A stretch of 64,000 nucleotides of DNA from Variovorax paradoxus (GCF_902712855.1 NZ_LR743507.1:4202001-4266000), one strand, 5' to 3'. Numbered from the stretch's first letter, positions 26,596-35,379 are shown. The notes: generated by a model not told the origin, from the letters alone. A program made the numbers and translations.

Positions 26596-27120
26596 ATGAG
26601 TCAGATCAACGACCTTCCCCTTTCCGCCATTCCCGGCTCGGGCTCCGCGTCCGGTTCGCCGCGCGGCACGCGCATCGCATTCGTCGAGGCGCAATGGCAT
26701 TCCGACATCGTCCATCAGGCCCGCGACGCCTTCCTCGAAGAGATGGCACGCCAGGGCGTGGCCCGCGAGCTCATCGACATCTTCGACGTGCCGGGCGCCT
26801 TCGAGATCCCGCTGCACGCCAAGCGGCTCGCCAACTCGGGCAAGTACGCGGCCATCGTCGGCTGCGCGCTGGTGGTCGACGGCGGCATCTACCGCCACGA
26901 GTTCGTCGCGAACACGGTGGTCAGCACGCTGATGTCGCTGCAGCTCGAGACCGACGTGCCGATCTTCTCGGCCGTGCTCACGCCGCATCACTTCCACGAG
27001 CACGTGGAGCACCGCAAGTATTTCCACCGCCATTTCGCGGTGAAGGGCACCGAGGTGGCCGAGGCCTGCGTGAAGACGCTGGAAGCCCTGAAGCAGGTCG
27101 ACACGCTGCTGGCCGCGTGA
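26596..27120 (+). CDS. ribH: 6,7-dimethyl-8-ribityllumazine synthase, type II
   Basis: Lumazine synthase condenses 5-amino-6-ribitylamino-uracil with dihydroxybutanone phosphate, the penultimate step of riboflavin synthesis. The 174-residue sequence follows the RibH2 pattern of Brucella and Mesorhizobium rather than the common RibH1: AFVEAQWHSDIVHQARDAF, FDVPGAFEIPLHAKRLA, GGIYRHEFVA and LTPHHFHEH, which holds the catalytic-site histidines. Type II enzymes are usually decamers. It is the only gene directly behind the FMN riboswitch and is not with other rib genes, so it is a stand-alone FMN-controlled unit. The first 20 residues are a low-complexity Ser/Gly/Pro extension. Confidence 0.95.
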   Translation: MSQINDLPLSAIPGSGSASGSPRGTRIAFVEAQWHSDIVHQARDAFLEEMARQGVARELIDIFDVPGAFEIPLHAKRLANSGKYAAIVGCALVVDGGIYRHEFVANTVVSTLMSLQLETDVPIFSAVLTPHHFHEHVEHRKYFHRHFAVKGTEVAEACVKTLEALKQVDTLLAA

Positions 27121-27152
27121 CAACGGCCGCAAGGCTGCAGTAATCTGGACGG

Positions 27153-27836
27153 ATGCCCGCCACGTCCGCCTCCGAAGACCGCTACGTTCTGTACGGCGCG
27201 CCCGGCTCGGGCGCCACGCCCGTCCATGCCGCGCTCACCTTGATCGGCGCGCAGGTCGACACGGTCGATATCGCCCCGTGGGAGGGCGATGCCGAGCGCG
27301 AGCGCGTGTCCGGCGTCAACCCGATGCGGCAGGTGCCCGCGCTGCGCCTGCCTTCGGGCGAACTCATGACCGAGAGCGCGGCCATGCTGCTTTGGCTGGG
27401 CGACCGCCATCCCGAAGCCGGCCTGTGCCCCGCGCCCGACAGCCCGCTGCGTGCGCGCTACCTGCGCTGGATGGTCTACCTGCCGGCCGCCATCTATTCG
27501 ATCTACTGGGTGCGCGACGACCCCTCGCGCCTCGTGCCCGACGCCGCATCGCAGCCCGCGATGCTCGAGCGCAGCGCGGAGCGCATCGCGCACTGCTGGC
27601 ATCTGATGGACGAGCAGATCGGAAACCCCTCGCCCTACCTGCTCGGCGAACGGCTGAGCATGCTCGACCTGTATGTGGCGGTGATGTCGCGCTGGACGCC
27701 GACCCGCGAGCGGTTCTATCGCGAGGCGCCGCGCATGGCCGAGGCAGTGAAGCGCGTCGACGCCGATCCGCGGCTCGCCGCGTTCTGGGCGGCACGCTTT
27801 CCTTTCGTGGCGGGCTGGGAACAGGGCCAGAGCTGA
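27153..27836 (+). CDS. Glutathione S-transferase family protein
   Basis: A 227-residue GST-fold protein: thioredoxin-like N domain (about 10-88, with NPMRQVPALRLPSGELMTESAA split around the conserved cis-proline and the ES glutathione site) and an all-helical C domain. The catalytic Ser/Tyr/Cys position reads YGAPGSGAT, suggesting a serine-type (beta or Xi-like) active site. The substrate is unknown. It is 32 bp after ribH in the same direction. A TAATCT hexamer lies 6 bases before the ATG, and no Shine-Dalgarno sequence is visible, so the transcript may be leaderless. Confidence 0.9.
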   Translation: MPATSASEDRYVLYGAPGSGATPVHAALTLIGAQVDTVDIAPWEGDAERERVSGVNPMRQVPALRLPSGELMTESAAMLLWLGDRHPEAGLCPAPDSPLRARYLRWMVYLPAAIYSIYWVRDDPSRLVPDAASQPAMLERSAERIAHCWHLMDEQIGNPSPYLLGERLSMLDLYVAVMSRWTPTRERFYREAPRMAEAVKRVDADPRLAAFWAARFPFVAGWEQGQS

Positions 27837-27864
27837 AGGCTCTCTCTTTTCGATAATCCACGCC

Positions 27865-28245
27865 ATGACTGCACGCACCCCCACCACCGCCTACCCGATG
27901 ACGATCTATCACAAGCCCAACTGCAGCACGTCGCGCAACGTGCTGTCGCTGATCCGCGAAAGCGGGGTCGAGCCTGAGATCATGCTTTACCTGGAAACGC
28001 CGCCCTCCAAGACGAAGCTGCGCGAGCTTGCCAAGGCCATGGGCATGGGCCCGCGCGACCTGCTGCGCACCAAGGAAGCGCCGTATGAAGAGCTGAAGCT
28101 GGCCGACGAGACACTGACGGACGACCAGCTGTTCGACGCCATCGTGGAGAACCCGATCCTGCTGCAGCGCCCGATCGTGGTGTCGCCGCGCGGCACGCTG
28201 ATGTGCCGTCCGTGGGAGCGCGTGCGCGAGATTTTGCCGGCCTGA
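27865..28245 (+). CDS. arsC: ArsC-family arsenate reductase (glutaredoxin type)
   Basis: A 126-residue protein of the thioredoxin-fold ArsC/Spx family. The catalytic cysteine is in HKPNCSTSRN, and the family signature YLETPPSKTKLRELAKAMG and the C-terminal RPIVVSPRG arginine are present, as in glutaredoxin-coupled arsenate reductases. Some relatives (YffB/YfgD) have other reductase roles, and no arsenic-resistance neighbours occur here, so arsenate reduction is probable rather than certain. Translation may start at 27865 or at the internal ATG 27898, right before the fold. GATAAT lies 7 bases before the first ATG. A CCGGCCTGAAACCGG repeat overlaps the stop codon. Confidence 0.85.
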   Translation: MTARTPTTAYPMTIYHKPNCSTSRNVLSLIRESGVEPEIMLYLETPPSKTKLRELAKAMGMGPRDLLRTKEAPYEELKLADETLTDDQLFDAIVENPILLQRPIVVSPRGTLMCRPWERVREILPA

Positions 28246-28292
28246 AACCGGCCTGATACTGACCCGCACCGGCCTGAAACCGGGCTTGAGGC

Positions 28293-29366
28293 TCAGGCCG
28301 CAGGCCGTTGCGCCAGGCCCCAGGCCACGTGCTCGCGCACGAGTCCGCTCGCATGCGCGGCGCGCGTGGCCAGCGCCTCGTGCGCCCCGCCCTCGCCCGA
28401 GCGCGCCGCGTTGCCCAGGGCCACGGCGATGTTGCGCAGCCAGCGTTCATGCCCGATGCGGCGGATCGGGCTGCCCTCGGTGCGGCGCAGGAAGTCTTCC
28501 TCGGTCCAGGCGAACAGCTCGGCCAGCGTGCGCCCGGTGAGGCCTTCGCGCGCATCGAAGTCGGGCAGCTCGCTCTTCTTCGCGAACTTGTTCCAGGGGC
28601 AGATCAGCTGGCAGTCGTCGCAGCCGTAGATGCGGTTGGCCATCAGCGGGCGCAGTTCTTCCGGGATCGGACCGCTGTGCTCGATGGTGAGGTACGAGAT
28701 GCAGCGCCGCGCGTCCAGCCGCCGCGGCGCGACGATCGCCTGCGTCGGGCAGATGTCGATGCAGGCGCTGCAGCTGCCGCAGTGCGGGCTGACGGGATCG
28801 CTGGGCGGCAATTCCATGTCGACGTAGATCTCGCCCAGGAAGAACATCGAGCCGGCATTGCGGTCGAGCACCAGCGTGTGCTTGCCGCGCCAGCCCTGGC
28901 CGCTGCGCGAGGCCAGCTCGGCTTCGAGCACGGGTGCCGAGTCGGTGAAGGCGCGGTGGCCGAAGGGGCCGACCTCTTCGGCGATGCGCTCGGCCAGCTT
29001 TGCGAGCCGGTTGCGCAGCACCTTGTGATAGTCGCGGCCCCTGGCATAGACCGACACGATGGCTTCGCCGGGCCGTGTGAGTCGCTCGAATTCGACCGCC
29101 TGCCACTCGGGCGACGTGTCGCGCGGCAGGTAGTCCATGCGCGCAGTGATCACGCTCACCGTGCCGGGCACCAGCTCGGCCGGGCGCGCGCGCCGGGTGC
29201 CGTGTGTTGCCATGTATTGCATCTCGCCATGGAACCCATGGGCCAGCCATTGCATCAGACCGTCCTCGGCGCTCGACAGATCGACGCCCGCGATTCCGAT
29301 TTGGGAGAATCCGAGTTCCCGGGCCAAGGCCTGAATACGCACAACGAGTGGATGGCTGACGATCAC
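28293..29366 (-). CDS. queG: Epoxyqueuosine reductase
   Basis: QueG reduces epoxyqueuosine to queuosine at position 34 of tRNAs using cobalamin and two 4Fe-4S clusters, in the cytoplasm. The 357-residue product contains the N-terminal GFSQIGIAGVDLSSAE region, the catalytic DSAPVLE (aspartate), GWRGKHTLVLDRNAGS, two ferredoxin-type cysteine clusters (CGSCSACIDICP and CDDCQLICPW) and the DARRCISYLTIE segment. The best start is the GTG at 29366, matching the E. coli N terminus; an upstream extension to 29627 would run antisense through tsaE. The 5' ends of queG and tsaE therefore overlap by 15 bp. Confidence 0.95.
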   Translation of the reverse strand: MIVSHPLVVRIQALARELGFSQIGIAGVDLSSAEDGLMQWLAHGFHGEMQYMATHGTRRARPAELVPGTVSVITARMDYLPRDTSPEWQAVEFERLTRPGEAIVSVYARGRDYHKVLRNRLAKLAERIAEEVGPFGHRAFTDSAPVLEAELASRSGQGWRGKHTLVLDRNAGSMFFLGEIYVDMELPPSDPVSPHCGSCSACIDICPTQAIVAPRRLDARRCISYLTIEHSGPIPEELRPLMANRIYGCDDCQLICPWNKFAKKSELPDFDAREGLTGRTLAELFAWTEEDFLRRTEGSPIRRIGHERWLRNIAVALGNAARSGEGGAHEALATRAAHASGLVREHVAWGLAQRPAA

Positions 29367-29858
29367 TTGCCGATTGTAGAAACGACGAACAGCGCCCGCG
29401 CGCTGTGCTGGCGCAGCGAGGACGACACCGATGCCTTCGCGCGCGCGCTCGCGGCCTCGCCCGCGATCCGCGATGCTTTCATCGCGCTGCACGGCGACCT
29501 CGGTGCCGGCAAGACGACTTTCGTTCGCCATCTGCTGCGCGCGCTCGGCATCGCCGGGCGCATCAAGAGCCCCACCTACGCGGTGGTCGAACCGCACGAG
29601 GCGCCCGACGGGCTGCAGATCTTCCATTTCGACTTCTATCGCTTCAGCGATCCGCGCGAATGGGACGACGCCGGCTTCCGCGACATCTTCGCGGGCCCCG
29701 GGCTCAAGCTGGCCGAGTGGCCGGACAACGCCGCCGGCCGTATGCCGCAGGCCGACCTCGCTATTAAAATTGAAGCAATGACCGACGACACACGCAGCGT
29801 GACCCTCCTGGCGAACACCGCTCGCGGCAGCGATCTGCTGGCGCGCATCGCCGCATGA
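29352..29858 (+). CDS. tsaE: tRNA threonylcarbamoyladenosine biosynthesis ATPase TsaE
   Basis: A 168-residue P-loop ATPase that works with TsaB and TsaD to make t6A at tRNA position 37. Walker A GDLGAGKTT, the TsaE signature SPTYAVVEPHE and FHFDFYRFSDPREWDDAGF, and the C-terminal LAEWPDNA are all present. The start at 29352 (MADDHLPIVE) lies inside the 5' end of the divergent queG frame. Its stop overlaps the start of amiC by four bases (ATGA), indicating translational coupling. The tsaE-amiC pairing is common in proteobacteria. Confidence 0.95.
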   Translation: MADDHLPIVETTNSARALCWRSEDDTDAFARALAASPAIRDAFIALHGDLGAGKTTFVRHLLRALGIAGRIKSPTYAVVEPHEAPDGLQIFHFDFYRFSDPREWDDAGFRDIFAGPGLKLAEWPDNAAGRMPQADLAIKIEAMTDDTRSVTLLANTARGSDLLARIAA

Positions 29859-31381
29859 AGGCGGCGGGCCTGAAACGACGCGTGCTGCTGCAGGGCGGCA
29901 GCATCGCGCTGATGCTCGGCGTGCACCAGATCGCGCGCGGCGCCACCATCCTCGCCGTGCGCGTGTGGCCCGCGGCCGACTACACGCGCGTGACCATCGA
30001 ATCCGACGCGCGCCTCAACTCGCAGCAGCTCGTGGTGGGCAGCCCGCCGCGGCTGGCGGTGGACATCGAGGGCATCGACCTCAACCCCGAGCTGCGCGAG
30101 CTGGTCGGCAAGATCAAGCCGGGCGACCCCTACATCAACGGCCTGCGCGTCGGGCAGAACGCACCGAAGGTGGTGCGCATCGTGTTCGACCTGAAGCAGT
30201 CCGTGGTGCCGCAGGTGTTCTCGCTGGCGCCCGTGGCCGCCTACAAGCACCGGCTGGTGCTTGACCTCTACCCCGAGCAGGCCATCGACCCGATGGAAGC
30301 GCTGATTGCCGAGCGTCTGCGCGACGCGCCGCGCACGGCGGCAGGCAACGGCAGCAATGGCAGCAACAGTGGCCCGTCGGTGGCGGGCGCCGCGCCCGGC
30401 ACGCCGATCTTGCCGGCGCGCCCCACCGCACCCGCGGCCGACCCGCTGGGCGACCTGATGGCGCAGCAGTCGATGCGCCCCGGCCCGACGACACCGGCGC
30501 CTCCGGTTTCGGCCGGCCCCGATCGTCCGGTGGCACCGCCTGTGCTCGTGGCGCCGGCGCCGCTGCCGCCAGTGGCGGCAACGACACCTTCGAGGCCCGT
30601 GCCGCCGCCCGCCGTGGCCACGACGCGAAACGGCCCTGCCACCGCGAGCCGCACCGACCGCATCATCATCGTCGCGCTCGATCCGGGCCATGGCGGCGAA
30701 GACCCCGGCGCCACCGGCCCGAGCGGCACGCGCGAAAAGGACATCGTGCTGCAGGTGGCGTTCCGCCTGCGCGACCGCATCAACGCGAGCAGCGTCAACG
30801 GCAATCCGATGCGTGCCTTTCTCACGCGTGACGCCGACTTCTTCGTGCCGCTGGGCGTGCGCGTGCAGAAGGCCCGCCGCGTGCAGGCCGACCTGTTCGT
30901 GAGCATCCATGCCGACGCCTTCACCACGCCGGCCGCGCGCGGCGCGAGCGTGTTCGCGCTGAGCCAGAGCGGCGCATCGAGCAGCGCCGCACGCTGGCTG
31001 GCCAACAAGGAAAACGACGCCGACAAGGTGGGCGGCGTGAACGTGGGCAACCACGAGGCGCAGGTGCAGCGCGCGCTGCTCGACATGAGCACCACGGCGC
31101 AGATCAACGACAGCATGAAGCTCGGCGGCGCGATGCTGGGCGAGATCAAGGGCATCGGTGCGCGTCTTCACAAGGGCCAGGTCGAGCAGGCGGGCTTCGC
31201 GGTGCTGAAGGCGCCGGACATCCCCAGCGTGCTGGTCGAGACGGCCTTCATCAGCAACCCGGAAGAAGAAGCGAACCTGCGCCGCGTCGACTACCAGGAG
31301 AGCCTGGCAGATGCACTGATGCGCGGCATCCAGCGCTACTTTGCGCAGAACCCGCCGCTGGCCCGCAGCCGCCAGCTCTGA
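29855..31381 (+). CDS. amiC: N-acetylmuramoyl-L-alanine amidase (AmiC type)
   Basis: A 508-residue periplasmic amidase that cleaves the peptide stem from septal peptidoglycan during daughter-cell separation. It has a Tat-like signal (LKRRVLLQGGSIALMLG), an AMIN domain (about 30-140) that targets the septum, a Pro/Ala-rich linker (about 155-270) and an Amidase_3 catalytic domain. Zinc ligands and the catalytic glutamate are in DPGHGGEDPG, HADAF and LVETAFISNPEEE. The linker is long compared with E. coli AmiC. It is coupled to tsaE by an ATGA overlap. The family is regulated by EnvC/NlpD-type activators, which are not in this window. Confidence 0.95.
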   Translation: MKAAGLKRRVLLQGGSIALMLGVHQIARGATILAVRVWPAADYTRVTIESDARLNSQQLVVGSPPRLAVDIEGIDLNPELRELVGKIKPGDPYINGLRVGQNAPKVVRIVFDLKQSVVPQVFSLAPVAAYKHRLVLDLYPEQAIDPMEALIAERLRDAPRTAAGNGSNGSNSGPSVAGAAPGTPILPARPTAPAADPLGDLMAQQSMRPGPTTPAPPVSAGPDRPVAPPVLVAPAPLPPVAATTPSRPVPPPAVATTRNGPATASRTDRIIIVALDPGHGGEDPGATGPSGTREKDIVLQVAFRLRDRINASSVNGNPMRAFLTRDADFFVPLGVRVQKARRVQADLFVSIHADAFTTPAARGASVFALSQSGASSSAARWLANKENDADKVGGVNVGNHEAQVQRALLDMSTTAQINDSMKLGGAMLGEIKGIGARLHKGQVEQAGFAVLKAPDIPSVLVETAFISNPEEEANLRRVDYQESLADALMRGIQRYFAQNPPLARSRQL

Positions 31382-31535
31382 GGCTGCGCCTGCGGTCTTT
31401 GTAAAGCCAGAGCAGGCCCTTCTGTCCCACGAACGGCAGCCCGTGAGGCCGCACAGGCAGGCGCGGCAGGCTCCTACACCGGGTGCGCAGGCCGGCTGCA
31501 CATGATGACCCATCACTCTTCGAAAGGTGGACATC

Positions 31536-31823
31536 ATGAACACACGTCTCTGGATCGCTGCAGCCGCAGCCACTTCAGTCATGACGATTGCAGGCTGCGC
31601 CAGCGGCCCCAACCAGAACCTCGGTACTGGTGTGGGTGCGGTAGGCGGAGCGCTGGTGGGCAATGCCATCGGCGGCAACACGGCGAGCACCGTGGGTGGT
31701 GCAGCCATTGGCGGCATCATCGGCAATCAGGTCGGCCGCAACGCCGACGAGCGCAACTACTACAACCAGCAGCGCTATCCGCGAGGCAGCGGCTACTACC
31801 CGGGCAACGGCCCGAACTACTGA
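31536..31823 (+). CDS. Glycine-zipper outer-membrane lipoprotein
   Basis: A 95-residue lipoprotein: signal peptide with the lipobox IAGC (cysteine at about residue 21), then two glycine-zipper helices (GTGVGAVGGALVGNAIGG and GGAAIGGIIGNQVG), and a Tyr/Gly/Asn-rich tail. It resembles OsmB/SlyB-like glycine-zipper 2TM proteins linked to envelope stress, without a defined biochemical role. GAAAGGTGG precedes the ATG at 31536. The gene is monocistronic and ended by the terminator at 31851. Confidence 0.88.
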   Translation: MNTRLWIAAAAATSVMTIAGCASGPNQNLGTGVGAVGGALVGNAIGGNTASTVGGAAIGGIIGNQVGRNADERNYYNQQRYPRGSGYYPGNGPNY

Positions 31824-31850
31824 GCCTGCTCGATCAGCTCTCGCCCAACG

Positions 31851-31879
31851 AAAAAGCGCGCCCTCGGGCGCGCTTTTTT
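31851..31879. terminator. Bidirectional rho-independent terminator
   Basis: AAAAAGCGCGCCC and GGGCGCGCTTTTTT form a long GC stem with a TCG loop, flanked by A and T runs. It can terminate both the glycine-zipper gene (+) and the convergent dedA-family gene (-) ending at 31899. Confidence 0.95.
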
Positions 31880-31898
31880 CATGGGGAAGGCAACGGCC

Positions 31899-32558
31899 TC
31901 AGGCCTGCGCTGCGCGCGCCTTCTCGGCCTTCGACGCGCGCCATGCGCCATAGATGGCCAGCAGGCCCGGCACGAAGATCAGCGCCCAAATGATCTTGTC
32001 GAGGTGCTGGCGAACGAACGGCAGGTTGCCGAAGAAGTAGCCCGCGGTCGCGATGCCGAGCACCCAGATTAGCGCGCCCACCACGTTGTACATGGTGAAC
32101 TTCGCGCGGTTCATCTCCGCCACGCCGGCCACGAAGGGCGCGAACGTGCGGATGAACGGCATGAAGCGCGCAAGGATGATGGTGATGCCGCCATAGCGCT
32201 CGTAGAAGCCGTGCGCCTGGTCGAAGGCCTTGCGGTTGAAGAAGCGCGAGCTCTCCCACTGGAACACCTTCGGCCCGAAGTAGCGGCCGATCGAATAGTT
32301 GCACTGGTCGCCGAGGATGGCCGCCGCGATCAGGATGCCGCAGGCCAGCGGATAGTTCATGAGCCCCGCGCCGCACAGCGCGCCGACGATGAACAGCAGC
32401 GAGTCACCCGGCAGGAACGGCATGACGACCGCGCCGGTCTCCACGAAGACGATGAGGAACAGCAGCGCGTAGACCCAGGGGCCGTAGGCAATGACGAAGG
32501 CCTCGAGGTGCTTGTCGACATGAAGGATGAAGTCGACGAGAAAGCTGATGATTTCCAT
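31899..32558 (-). CDS. DedA-family (SNARE-associated) membrane protein
   Basis: A 219-residue inner-membrane protein of the DedA/DUF697-like flippase family, implicated in recycling undecaprenyl phosphate or phospholipid scrambling. Conserved elements include VETGAVVMPFLPGDSLLF, GRYFGPKVF and the re-entrant FMPFIRTFAPFVAGVAEM, which contains the essential arginine. The protein has about five hydrophobic segments and a basic C terminus. It is transcribed alone, convergent with the glycine-zipper gene and divergent from the GNAT gene 48 bp away. Confidence 0.93.
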   Translation of the reverse strand: MEIISFLVDFILHVDKHLEAFVIAYGPWVYALLFLIVFVETGAVVMPFLPGDSLLFIVGALCGAGLMNYPLACGILIAAAILGDQCNYSIGRYFGPKVFQWESSRFFNRKAFDQAHGFYERYGGITIILARFMPFIRTFAPFVAGVAEMNRAKFTMYNVVGALIWVLGIATAGYFFGNLPFVRQHLDKIIWALIFVPGLLAIYGAWRASKAEKARAAQA

Positions 32559-32605
32559 GGGCGCGGATTATCCTTGCTCGACCCGAACGCTTCCTGAATC
32601 ACCCC

Positions 32606-33100
32606 ATGCTGCACATACGCGCCGCCACCGAGGCCGACTGGCCGGCCCTCTGGTCCTTTCTCGAACCCACCTTCCGCCGCGGGGACACCTACACCTTCGC
32701 CACCGACGTCACCGAGCCCGAGGTCCGGCATGCCTGGATGACGCTGCCTGCCGGCACCTTCGTTGCCTGCGACGACCAGGGCGCGGTGCTCGGAACCTAC
32801 GTCATCAAGCCCAACCAACCGGGCCACGGCGCGCACGTGAGCAACTGCGGCTACGTGGTGTCCGAAGCGGCCCGCGGCCTGGGCGTGGCGTCCGCGCTGT
32901 GCGAACACTCGCAGCAGGAAGCGCTGCGCATGGGGTTTCGCGCCATGCAGTTCAACTTCGTGGTGTCGACCAACGAAGGCGCGGTGCGCCTGTGGCGCAA
33001 GCTGGGCTTCGCCATCGTCGGCACGCTGCCCGGTGCGTTCAGGCATCCGCAGCACGGGTTCGTCGATGCGTACGTGATGTTCAAGCAGTTGCAGGCCTGA
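32606..33100 (+). CDS. GNAT-family N-acetyltransferase
   Basis: A 164-residue acetyltransferase with the GNAT fold: the acetyl-CoA-binding motif A region reads VVSEAARGLGVASALCEHS (the R-G-x-G-x-A pyrophosphate loop) and is followed by FNFVVSTNEGAVRLWRKLGF, typical of YhhY-type acetyltransferases. The acceptor substrate is unknown. It lies between the divergent dedA-family gene and mutL, with a 55-bp gap to mutL. No Shine-Dalgarno sequence is obvious before the ATG. Confidence 0.9.
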   Translation: MLHIRAATEADWPALWSFLEPTFRRGDTYTFATDVTEPEVRHAWMTLPAGTFVACDDQGAVLGTYVIKPNQPGHGAHVSNCGYVVSEAARGLGVASALCEHSQQEALRMGFRAMQFNFVVSTNEGAVRLWRKLGFAIVGTLPGAFRHPQHGFVDAYVMFKQLQA

Positions 33101-33155
33101 GCACCACCCGCGCACAAACGCCCTGCCTGAGCGCCGGGGACATGCCGCTTCTAGA

Positions 33156-35081
33156 ATGCCCCCGGTGAGCGCCCTCCCCACTTCCCTCGCCCCCGTTCAA
33201 CGCCGCCCGATCCGCGAGCTTCCCGACGAGCTGATCAGCCAGATCGCCGCCGGTGAAGTGGTCGAGCGGCCCGCTTCGGTGGTGCGCGAACTGCTCGACA
33301 ACGCGCTGGACGCGGGCGCCAGCCACATCACGGTGCGGCTGGCTTCGGGCGGCGTGCGGCTCATTTCCGTCGAGGACGACGGCCTGGGCATTCCGCGCGA
33401 GGAGCTCACGGTGGCGCTGCGCCGCCATGCCACCAGCAAGATCGCCAGCCTGGACGACCTCGAGACGGTCGGCACCATGGGCTTCCGCGGCGAGGCGCTC
33501 GCCGCCATCAACGCGATCGCCGAACTCAGCATCCAGTCGCGCTTCACCGGCGCCGACACGGCGTTCGCGCTCGACGGCCGCACCGGCGAACTGCGGCCGG
33601 TTGCACGCGCCACCGGCACGACGGTCGAGGTGCGCGAGCTGTTCTTCGCCACGCCCGCGCGCCGCAAGTTCCTGAAGACCGACGCGACGGAGCTGGCACA
33701 TTGCATCGAAGCCGTGCGCCGCCACGCCCTGGCGCGGCCCGAGGTGGGCTTCTCGGTCTGGCACGACGGCAAGCTGGTCGAGCAGTGGCGCGCCGCCACG
33801 GTGCGCGAGCAGCGCCTGGCCGACGCGCTGAGCGACGACTTCGTTTCCCAGAGCGTGCCCGTCGACCGCGCCGGCGGTGCCGTGCGCGTGGTGGGCCGCG
33901 CCGGCATTCCCGATGCGGCGCGCTCGCGCGGCGACCAGCAGTTCTTTTATGTCAACGGCCGCTTCGTGCGCGACAAGGTGCTGTCGCACGCGGTGCGCAG
34001 CGCCTACGAGGACGTGCTGCACGGCCAGCGCCAGCCGATCTACGCGCTGTATCTCGAGATCGACCCCGCGCGTGTGGACGTGAACGTGCACCCGACCAAG
34101 ATCGAGGTTCGCTTTCGCGACGGCCGCGAGGTGCATCAGGCGGTGCGCCACGCCATCGAGGATGCGCTGGCGGCGCCACGCGCCGGCGACGCGGTGTTGC
34201 CATCGGCCGCGCAGCAGCCGTTCTTCAAGGAAACCCCGCTCCCGTCGAACGCGAGCTGGTCGCAGCCGGCGATGAATTTCGTGGCGCGGGAACGCGGCGC
34301 GGGCGATGCCGACGCCATGTGGCCCCAGTACACAGGCCGCACGGACTCCGCCGGATTTCTTCAGGAGGCCGGGCCCGCGCTGTGGTCCTCCCCGGCATCG
34401 GGTTCCGCCAGTTCTGCGCCGGCAGCCTTCAGTTCCGCGGCCGGCTCGCCCTCCAGCCCGGTCGCAGGCCCTGTGCCCCTCGCTACGAACGAAGAAGCCT
34501 GGCCGCTGGGCCGCGCGCTGGCGCAGTTGCAGGGCATCTATATCCTGGCGGAGAACAGCCAGGGCCTGGTGATCGTCGACATGCACGCGGCGCACGAGCG
34601 CATCGTCTACGAGCGGCTCAAGACGCAGCTCGACGGCGCGGCGATCAGCAGCCAGCCGCTTCTGATCCCGGCCACCTTCGCCGCCACGCCGCAGGAAGTG
34701 GCCACGGCCGAGGCCTGTGCGGCGGTGCTGACGACGCTGGGGCTGGAAATCACCCCGTTCTCGCCGCGCACGCTCGCGGTGCGCGCCGTGCCCGGAACGC
34801 TGGCAGACGGCGACCCGGTAGAGCTGGCGCGCAGCGTGCTGGCCGAACTGGGCCAGCACGACGCCAGCACCGTGGTTCAGCGCGCCCAGAACGAATTGCT
34901 GTCGACCATGGCCTGCCACGGCGCAGTGCGGGCCAACCGGAAGCTCACCATCGACGAGATGAACGCACTGTTACGCCAGATGGAAGCAACAGAACGTTCG
35001 GACCAGTGCAACCACGGCCGGCCGACGTGGCGGCAGCTGTCGATCCGGGAACTTGATTCGCTGTTCATGCGAGGCCGCTGA
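33156..35081 (+). CDS. mutL: DNA mismatch repair protein MutL (endonuclease type)
   Basis: A 641-residue MutL. The N-terminal GHKL ATPase domain has QIAAGEVVERP, LLDNALDAG and TMGFRGEAL, followed by the transducer domain and a Pro/Ser/Ala-rich linker (about 345-445). The C-terminal dimerisation domain contains DMHAAHERIVYE at about residue 475, which fits the DxHAx2Ex4E endonuclease motif found in species without MutH. It therefore likely nicks DNA itself during repair. The ATG at 33156 lies within a TAGAAT hexamer; the in-frame GTG at 33165 is placed where transcription would begin and may be the real, leaderless start. Confidence 0.95.
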   Translation: MPPVSALPTSLAPVQRRPIRELPDELISQIAAGEVVERPASVVRELLDNALDAGASHITVRLASGGVRLISVEDDGLGIPREELTVALRRHATSKIASLDDLETVGTMGFRGEALAAINAIAELSIQSRFTGADTAFALDGRTGELRPVARATGTTVEVRELFFATPARRKFLKTDATELAHCIEAVRRHALARPEVGFSVWHDGKLVEQWRAATVREQRLADALSDDFVSQSVPVDRAGGAVRVVGRAGIPDAARSRGDQQFFYVNGRFVRDKVLSHAVRSAYEDVLHGQRQPIYALYLEIDPARVDVNVHPTKIEVRFRDGREVHQAVRHAIEDALAAPRAGDAVLPSAAQQPFFKETPLPSNASWSQPAMNFVARERGAGDADAMWPQYTGRTDSAGFLQEAGPALWSSPASGSASSAPAAFSSAAGSPSSPVAGPVPLATNEEAWPLGRALAQLQGIYILAENSQGLVIVDMHAAHERIVYERLKTQLDGAAISSQPLLIPATFAATPQEVATAEACAAVLTTLGLEITPFSPRTLAVRAVPGTLADGDPVELARSVLAELGQHDASTVVQRAQNELLSTMACHGAVRANRKLTIDEMNALLRQMEATERSDQCNHGRPTWRQLSIRELDSLFMRGR

Positions 35082-35379
35082 GCCCCGGCAGACCTGTTCC
35101 GGGCCTGTTTAGAGCGTGTTTGGGGTCGATTTCGGGCTGTAAACAGCCGATTTCGCACGTTTTTTAGCGTTTTTCAGCTGCCATCCCGGCGCGTTCGGTC
35201 GTTTTCTTCAGGGTTTTCCGCAGGGCTTCTCGCGTCATCGGGACGGCGGGCACGCACGTTGCATAGCTTCGTCAAAGCGCCAACGAGCGCTGTTTCGGGG
35301 GGTAACCAGGGTGCAACGTCGGCGCACCACGGTGAGTGCTAGTGAAACTTTTCGGCCGACTTCGCTGTCCCTCAACCCC

